Shown here in pieces: positions 16,791 to 21,062 of a stretch of DNA of 21,062 nt. Origin of the DNA: an uncultured Opitutia bacterium (GTDB lineage: Bacteria; Verrucomicrobiota; Verrucomicrobiia; Opitutales; UBA953); NCBI GenBank assembly GCA_937875975.1, contig CALEEU010000259.1, positions 1 through 21,062 of the forward strand, read 5' to 3'. Both the position numbers and the translations under genes were made by a program. The notes under the pieces are model-generated. The model was given only the letters and a program-made list of their open reading frames with translations, was not told the DNA's origin and did no database searches. Each line of letters opens with the position of its first letter. Position 1 is the first letter of the stretch.

Positions 16791-19268
16791 ATGTCCCCGT
16801 CTTCGCTCCGCTCGCTCGTTGCAATTACCCTCGCCGCGCTAGCGGTCCCCTCGCCCGCCGCTCCGCAAGAATGGTCGGGCATCTACCCCGAGCTCGCCTA
16901 TTTTAATAACGAGGGCGAATGCGGTACCGGCGCGGTCGTGCCGTGGGCGGACCGCCTTTGGGTCATCACCTACGGACCCCACCTGCCCTACGGCTCGAGC
17001 GACAAGCTCTACGAAATCACGCCGGACCTGAAACAGATCGTCCGCCCAGAAAGCGTCGGCGGTACGCCGGCCAACCGCATGATCCATAAGGAATCGAACC
17101 AGCTGATCATCGGACCTTATTTCATCGGTGAGAATCGTGACGTGCGCGTGATCCCGCCGAAGCTCATGCCCGGTCGCCACACCGGCAACGCCCGCCACCT
17201 CACAGACCCGACGAATAAAGTCTACTTCGCCACCATGGAGGACGGCCTCTATGAGGTCGACGTCCGCACGCTCGCGGTGAAAGGACTCATCAAGGAAATC
17301 ATGAACAAGCCGAAGCCCGGCCAGACCGCGGAGGTCAGCCCGGCCACGATCACGTCGACGCTCTCCGGCTACCACGGCAAGGGACTCTATTCCGGCCAAG
17401 GTCTGGTCATCCTCGCCAATAACGGTGAACGCAGCCCCAAGGCGCTACTCGACCCGACGATCGTCAGCGGCGGCCTCGGCTCATTCAACGGCGAAGGCAA
17501 CTGGTCCCTCATCCGGCGCAACCAGTTCACCGAAGTCACCGGCCCCGGCGGCCTGACGGGCAACGCCGATCCGGCGAAAGATCCGATCTGGACCGTCGGC
17601 TGGGATTTCCGCTCCGTGATCCTGATGGTCATGGAAGATGGCAAGTGGACGAGCTATCGCCTACCCAAGGGCAGCCACTCCTATGACGGCGCGCACGGCT
17701 GGAACACCGAATGGCCGCGCATCCGCGACATCGGCGAAGAAGGTTCCCGCCTGATGACGATGCACGGCCTCTTCTGGAAATTCCCCGCAAACTTCACGTC
17801 GAAACATTCCGCCGGCGTCACGCCGCGCTCCGCCTACCTCAAGGTCATCGGCGACTTCACCCGCTGGCAGGACCGTCTCGTCTTCGGCTGCGACGACACC
17901 GCTAAGTCCGAGTTCCTCAACAAGCGCCCCGCCAAAGGCGCGCTCGCCGGCCCCGGCCAGTCGCAGTCCAACCTCTGGTTCACCGCGCTCGACGCGCCGG
18001 ATAAGCTCGGCCCGGCCATCGGCCGCGGCGGCGTCTGGGTAGACGAACCCGTCCAGGCCGGCGTCGCCTCCGATCCGTTCCTGCTGGGCGGCTTCGCGAA
18101 ACGCGCCGTGCAGCTGCAGCATGACGGCGCCGCCGCGACCAAGTTCTCGCTGGAGATAGATGCCCAAGGCGACGGCCAGTGGAAGTCGTGGCGGGAAGTC
18201 TCGCTGAAAGCAGATGAAGCCACGCAGTGGGTCGAGATTCCCGCGACCGTCGCGGGGGCATGGATCCGCGCGAAGGCAGACCGTGACGTCGCCAAGGCGA
18301 GCGTCACCTTCCAATACGCCGCCAAGGATGGACGCGTCACCGAGCGCGGCGCGCTCTTCCAGGGACTCAGCAAGGCCGGCGACTCCTCTTCACAAGGGGC
18401 CTTCCTGCTCACGCGCGGCGCGAACCTCCGCACCCTCTCGGTGCTGGCCGCGACCGTGACGCCTGACCAGACCACGATTGGGGAAGCCTACGAACTCTCC
18501 GCCGACCTCAAGCTCACCCAACAGAAGGACTCCGCGGTCGCCGCCTACATCCTGAAGAATACCCCCATCCCGCAGGGTATCATCACCGCCGACGAAGCCT
18601 CGGTCATCTTCGAGGAAAGCGGCGTGCGCTGGCGCTTACCCCGCTCGGCCTCGCCGGCTCACGACGCCCTCCTCGCCCGCAGTGCCTTGCGCAAGGCACG
18701 CGAAGTGTGCACTGAACGCGACATGCTCCAGGCGCACGGCACCTTCTACGAACTCCCCGCGTTGAACGCCAAGGGTGCCATCCGCATGCGCCCGATCGCG
18801 ACCAGTGATACCGCCGTCCATGACTACTGCTCCTACCGAGGACTGCTCGTGCTCAGCGGCGTCTCGGCTAGCGCCGCGCAGGATGACCGCCACATTATCC
18901 GCTCTGACGACGGCAAGGCCGCCGTCTGGGTCGGTACGGCCGACGACCTTTGGCAGCTCGGCAAGCCGCGCGGCTTCGGCGGCCCTTGGAAGAGCAGCAA
19001 CGTCACCGCAGGCAAACCGTCGGACCCTTATCTCATGACTGGCTACGACAAGAAGCGAATCACGCTGACCAACCATGGTGAGGTCGAGACGACCATCACC
19101 GTCGAGCTTGATGCCGCGGGGGATGGCCGCTTTGCAGCCTACCAGAGCTTCAAGCTCGCCCCAGGCGCAAAGGAGACCTTCGAGTTCCCCGATTGGATTA
19201 ATGCCTATTGGGTTCGGACGGTTTCGTCGGCCACGACCAACGCCACCGCGCAGCTGACCTACGAATAA
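16791..19268 (+). CDS. Large secreted protein of unknown function with internal duplication
   Basis: An 825-residue protein with a signal peptide (about 1-24, SPAAPQ). I recall homologues with the same opening (GTGAVVPWADRLWVITYGPH, about 46-65) among Planctomycetes and Verrucomicrobia, annotated as hypothetical. The N-terminal third has features of a beta-propeller-like fold (repeated short strands such as KVYFATMEDGLYEVD), which is an inference. Residues about 322-509 and 645-825 resemble each other and look like a duplicated module. No catalytic motif is obvious; a periplasmic or surface role in carbohydrate binding or processing is a guess from neighbours and lineage. It starts 36 bp after comEC and is followed after 43 bp by another secreted protein gene on the same strand. 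Confidence 0.75.
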   Translation: MSPSSLRSLVAITLAALAVPSPAAPQEWSGIYPELAYFNNEGECGTGAVVPWADRLWVITYGPHLPYGSSDKLYEITPDLKQIVRPESVGGTPANRMIHKESNQLIIGPYFIGENRDVRVIPPKLMPGRHTGNARHLTDPTNKVYFATMEDGLYEVDVRTLAVKGLIKEIMNKPKPGQTAEVSPATITSTLSGYHGKGLYSGQGLVILANNGERSPKALLDPTIVSGGLGSFNGEGNWSLIRRNQFTEVTGPGGLTGNADPAKDPIWTVGWDFRSVILMVMEDGKWTSYRLPKGSHSYDGAHGWNTEWPRIRDIGEEGSRLMTMHGLFWKFPANFTSKHSAGVTPRSAYLKVIGDFTRWQDRLVFGCDDTAKSEFLNKRPAKGALAGPGQSQSNLWFTALDAPDKLGPAIGRGGVWVDEPVQAGVASDPFLLGGFAKRAVQLQHDGAAATKFSLEIDAQGDGQWKSWREVSLKADEATQWVEIPATVAGAWIRAKADRDVAKASVTFQYAAKDGRVTERGALFQGLSKAGDSSSQGAFLLTRGANLRTLSVLAATVTPDQTTIGEAYELSADLKLTQQKDSAVAAYILKNTPIPQGIITADEASVIFEESGVRWRLPRSASPAHDALLARSALRKAREVCTERDMLQAHGTFYELPALNAKGAIRMRPIATSDTAVHDYCSYRGLLVLSGVSASAAQDDRHIIRSDDGKAAVWVGTADDLWQLGKPRGFGGPWKSSNVTAGKPSDPYLMTGYDKKRITLTNHGEVETTITVELDAAGDGRFAAYQSFKLAPGAKETFEFPDWINAYWVRTVSSATTNATAQLTYE
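17754..18317 (+). repeat. Internal protein module, copy 1
   Basis: Residues 322-509 of the 825-residue protein. The order of motifs is HGLFWKFPA, LVFGCDD, NLWFTALDAPDKLG, GGVW, VQAGVASDPFLLGGFAKRAV, FSLEIDAQGDGQWKSWREVS, WIRAKAD and VTFQY. The same order recurs in copy 2. Homology is at the protein level only; the DNA is diverged. Confidence 0.7.
18723..19265 (+). repeat. Internal protein module, copy 2
   Basis: Residues 645-825 of the same protein. Motifs matching copy 1 in order are HGTFYELPA, LVLSGVS, AVWVGTADDLWQLG, GGPW, VTAGKPSDPYLMTGYDKKRI, ITVELDAAGDGRFAAYQSFK, YWVRTVS and AQLTYE. Confidence 0.7.
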
Positions 19269-19311
19269 ACGCAACCATTGGCGATTTCCGCGGTTCTACT
19301 GGGACAACCCC

Positions 19312-20064
19312 ATGTCGCTCCGCCTCCTCGCCCTCCTCGCCTTCGTCTCGCCGCTCTGCGCGGCCGAAGCCCCCGCCACCCTGCTCGCGCAGCCGGACAA
19401 GGAGATCGTCAGCGACGCCCTGACCAAAGACGCAAAGGGAGCCGAGTGGAAGATCGCCAAGGGTAAGTGGGAGCGCACCGCGGAAGGCATCCGCGTCGAA
19501 GAGCTTCCCGCCGATAAGCATGGCGCCGCCGGCCGCGTGCTGACGAAGCTGCAGGATTTCGTCGCCGCCTTTGAATTCCGCCTCGATGGCGCTAAGACGA
19601 TCTCGCTCAGCATCAACGATGCCAAGGAGCATGTCGCCCGCGTGATGATCACGCCGACTTCCCTGCGCGTGCAGAAGGACGACCATGATCATGACGGCCC
19701 CGAGAAGAGTATCATCTTCCTGAACCAAGCCCAGGCCTTCGAAGCTGGCACCTGGCACAGCGTTGTCCTCGAGATGGTTGGCGACACCATGGTCGCGACG
19801 ATCGACGGTAAGATCAGCGGCTTCGGCAGCGACGACCTCTTCAAGGCCGAGAAGGCTAATCCTGGCTTCACCTGCGCCGGCCAGTCCGCCACCTTCCGCA
19901 ACTTCGTGATCTGGAGCGCCAAGGCCGAACCTAAGGCCTCTTGGAAAGAAACCAGCGTCAAGATTGCGGAAGCCATGAAGGCCGCGCCGAAACCCCCCGC
20001 ACCTGGTGCCGGCAAGGGCAAGGGCGCCGCAAAGGGTAAAGGCAAGGGCGCCGCCGCGAAATAA
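19312..20064 (+). CDS. Secreted DUF1080/concanavalin-like protein
   Basis: A 250-residue protein with a signal peptide (about 1-18, cleavage near LCAAEA). The core (about 40-205) is a jelly-roll domain like the DUF1080 (3-keto-disaccharide hydrolase-like) proteins abundant in Planctomycetes and Verrucomicrobia. Motifs are EWKIAKGKWE, ELPADKHGAAGRV, FRLDGAKTISLSINDAKEHV, TWHSVVLEMVGDTMVATIDG and ATFRNFVIW. The family binds or cleaves modified sugars; activity here is not established. The C-terminal tail (about 222-250) is Pro-rich and then made of two GKGKGAAK-type octapeptides encoded by a 24-bp tandem repeat (20011-20058), giving a strongly basic end. It follows the 825-residue protein by 43 bp. 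Confidence 0.82.
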   Translation: MSLRLLALLAFVSPLCAAEAPATLLAQPDKEIVSDALTKDAKGAEWKIAKGKWERTAEGIRVEELPADKHGAAGRVLTKLQDFVAAFEFRLDGAKTISLSINDAKEHVARVMITPTSLRVQKDDHDHDGPEKSIIFLNQAQAFEAGTWHSVVLEMVGDTMVATIDGKISGFGSDDLFKAEKANPGFTCAGQSATFRNFVIWSAKAEPKASWKETSVKIAEAMKAAPKPPAPGAGKGKGAAKGKGKGAAAK

Positions 20065-20088
20065 CCGCCCAGTAGGCTGATTTAAAGT

Positions 20089-20106
20089 CGGGGAGCCATC
20101 TCCCCG
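20089..20106 (+). promoter_or_regulatory. Leader hairpin 1 upstream of ribB
   Basis: A 7-bp perfect stem (CGGGGAG with CTCCCCG) with loop CCAT lies 24 bp after the stop of the upstream gene and 45 bp before ribB. There is no T-tract, so a normal terminator is unlikely. It does not match the FMN riboswitch core. Confidence 0.45.
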
Positions 20107-20114
20107 CTTGCACC

Positions 20115-20147
20115 GAGGGAGGTTACGACCAAGTTCGAACTTCCCTC
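20115..20147 (+). promoter_or_regulatory. Leader hairpin 2 abutting the ribB start
   Basis: GAGGGAGGTT pairs with AACTTCCCTC (10 bp including one G-U pair) around a 13-base loop. The stem ends 4 bases before the ribB ATG. Its left arm holds GAGGGAGG, the only purine-rich, Shine-Dalgarno-like word in the leader, and it is paired. The structure could control translation or, with the CTTTC that follows, act as a weak attenuator. Confidence 0.5.
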
Positions 20148-20151
20148 TTTC

Positions 20152-21062
20152 ATGAACGAGCCCTTCGACACCATCGAGGAAGCCCTTGCGGATATCGCCG
20201 CCGGGAAACTCGTAATCGTGACCGATGACGAGAACCGCGAGAACGAGGGCGACCTCGTGATGGCGGCTTCGAAGGCGACACCCGAGACGGTGAATATGAT
20301 GATTCGCCACGCGCGCGGCCTCATCTGCGTCCCGACAGTCGAGCATCAGCTCCGCCGCCTGGGCATCTCCCAGATGGTGCCGGAGAATCGTGAATCGCAG
20401 CGCACCGCCTTCGCGGTGGCCGTCGACGCCGCCGAAGGCATCTCCACTGGCATCTCCGCCTACGACCGCGCCAAGACCATCGCGATCCTCGCCGACCCGC
20501 AGGCCACGCCCGAGGCCCTTGTACAGCCCGGACATATTTTCCCGCTCCTCGCCCGACCCGGCGGCGTGCTCCAGCGCGCGGGCCACACCGAAGCCGCGGT
20601 CGACCTCGCCTCCCTCGCCGGCCTGCACCCGAGCGGAGTCATCTGTGAAATCTTGAACGAGGACGGCTCGATGGCGCGCCTCCCCGAGCTCGTCGAACTT
20701 AAGAAGAAGTTCGGCCTGCACATGATCTCCATCGCGCAGCTCATCGAGTTCCGCCACCGCCGCGAACGCCTCGTCGAGCTCGTCGCCGAAAGCCCGTTCC
20801 AGTCGGCGTGGGGCGAATTCAAGCTCAGCGTCTACCGCTCGCTCCCCGATGGACGCCAGCACCTCGTCTTCACCCTCGGCCAGCCGGACGAATCGCCGAC
20901 GCTCGTGCGCGTGCAGCGCGAGAACATGCTCGGCGACCTTTTCCGTGGGAGCGCGTTCGGCGCCGGCACCTCCCTCGCCGCCAGCTTCGAAGCCGTCGCC
21001 AAGGCCGGCCGCGGCGTGATCGTCCACGTCACCCAACCTTTCGGCGGCGTGCAGGCCGACCA
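20152..21062 (+). CDS. ribB: DHBP synthase RibB with degenerate GTP cyclohydrolase II-like domain (RibBX type), partial
   Basis: The first 303 residues are in the window; the gene runs off the right edge. Residues 1-205 are a complete 3,4-dihydroxy-2-butanone 4-phosphate synthase, which makes a riboflavin precursor from ribulose 5-phosphate. Visible motifs are VTDDENRENEGDLVMAA (23-39), STGISAYDRAKT (98-109), RPGGVLQRAGHTEAAVDLAS (135-154) and GVICEILNEDGSMAR (162-176). Residues from about 206 align with GTP cyclohydrolase II, but the zinc cysteines and the catalytic REGRGIG segment are replaced (VRVQRENMLGDLF, then a Cys-free GSAFGAGTSL, then VTQPFGGVQAD). It therefore probably lacks RibA activity, like the RibBX proteins described in proteobacteria. 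ATG at 20152 is the only good start; an in-frame stop lies at 20083. Confidence 0.92.
   Translation, partial: MNEPFDTIEEALADIAAGKLVIVTDDENRENEGDLVMAASKATPETVNMMIRHARGLICVPTVEHQLRRLGISQMVPENRESQRTAFAVAVDAAEGISTGISAYDRAKTIAILADPQATPEALVQPGHIFPLLARPGGVLQRAGHTEAAVDLASLAGLHPSGVICEILNEDGSMARLPELVELKKKFGLHMISIAQLIEFRHRRERLVELVAESPFQSAWGEFKLSVYRSLPDGRQHLVFTLGQPDESPTLVRVQRENMLGDLFRGSAFGAGTSLAASFEAVAKAGRGVIVHVTQPFGGVQAD

Noticed and set aside
20065..20151. FMN riboswitch upstream of ribB
   Set aside because: The leader is shorter than an FMN element and lacks its conserved segments; two simple hairpins are seen instead.
19198..21036. A 612-codon open frame on the minus strand
   Set aside because: It spans the opposite strand of the secreted protein gene and ribB, has biased composition and no domains.

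Overview
The window looks like a piece of the chromosome of a GC-rich Gram-negative bacterium, most probably from the Verrucomicrobiota or a related PVC lineage. It encodes outer-membrane proteins, a lipoprotein and a TolC-type channel, which fits a two-membrane cell. It also carries two secreted protein types that I associate with Verrucomicrobia and Planctomycetes: a large protein that opens with a GTGAVVPWADRLWVITYGPH-like motif, and a DUF1080/concanavalin-like protein. The lineage is an inference from family content, not from a marker gene. There are no rRNA or tRNA genes, insertion sequences, phage genes or CRISPR arrays. Genes are tightly packed, and no intergenic stretch reaches 300 bases.

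Layout. Positions 1-151 are intergenic and hold a G-quadruplex-capable hexamer repeat facing a C-rich partner. Positions 152-3240 (minus strand) form a thiamine operon: thiS, a divergent ThiE/TenI paralogue, thiE, thiG, then tlyA, an rRNA 2'-O-methyltransferase, 3 bp further on. Positions 3328-4483 (plus) hold a lipoprotein cyclophilin and a small outer-membrane beta-barrel protein. A bidirectional terminator at 4503-4530 separates these from a minus-strand operon (10031 down to 4555) encoding a TolC-like channel, a MacA-like adaptor, a MacB-like ATPase, a MacB/FtsX-type permease and a secreted alpha/beta esterase. Next come an FKBP-type isomerase and carB (minus, 10131-14141). Divergent from carB is folB-folK-comEC (plus, 14261-16754), with the three genes overlapping. 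The plus strand continues with the two secreted proteins (16791-19268 and 19312-20064) and a riboflavin gene, ribB, cut by the window end.

How the genes work together. The thi genes make the thiazole half of thiamine and join it to the pyrimidine. The folB and folK products catalyse consecutive steps from dihydroneopterin toward the folate pterin. carB supplies carbamoyl phosphate for pyrimidines and arginine, but no carA is nearby. The four transport genes form a complete tripartite ABC export system spanning both membranes, with an esterase in the same transcription unit.

Most of the window is housekeeping. The points I would look at again are: the RibB C-terminal domain, which has lost the GTP cyclohydrolase II zinc and catalytic residues; hairpins abutting the ribB and comEC starts and in the thiS leader; an internal duplication of about 185 residues in the 825-residue secreted protein; the tandem ThiE-like paralogues; a ComEC without its metallo-beta-lactamase domain; and the absence of Shine-Dalgarno sequences, with C-rich tracts before many start codons instead. 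I did not find a convincing wholly new multi-gene system.
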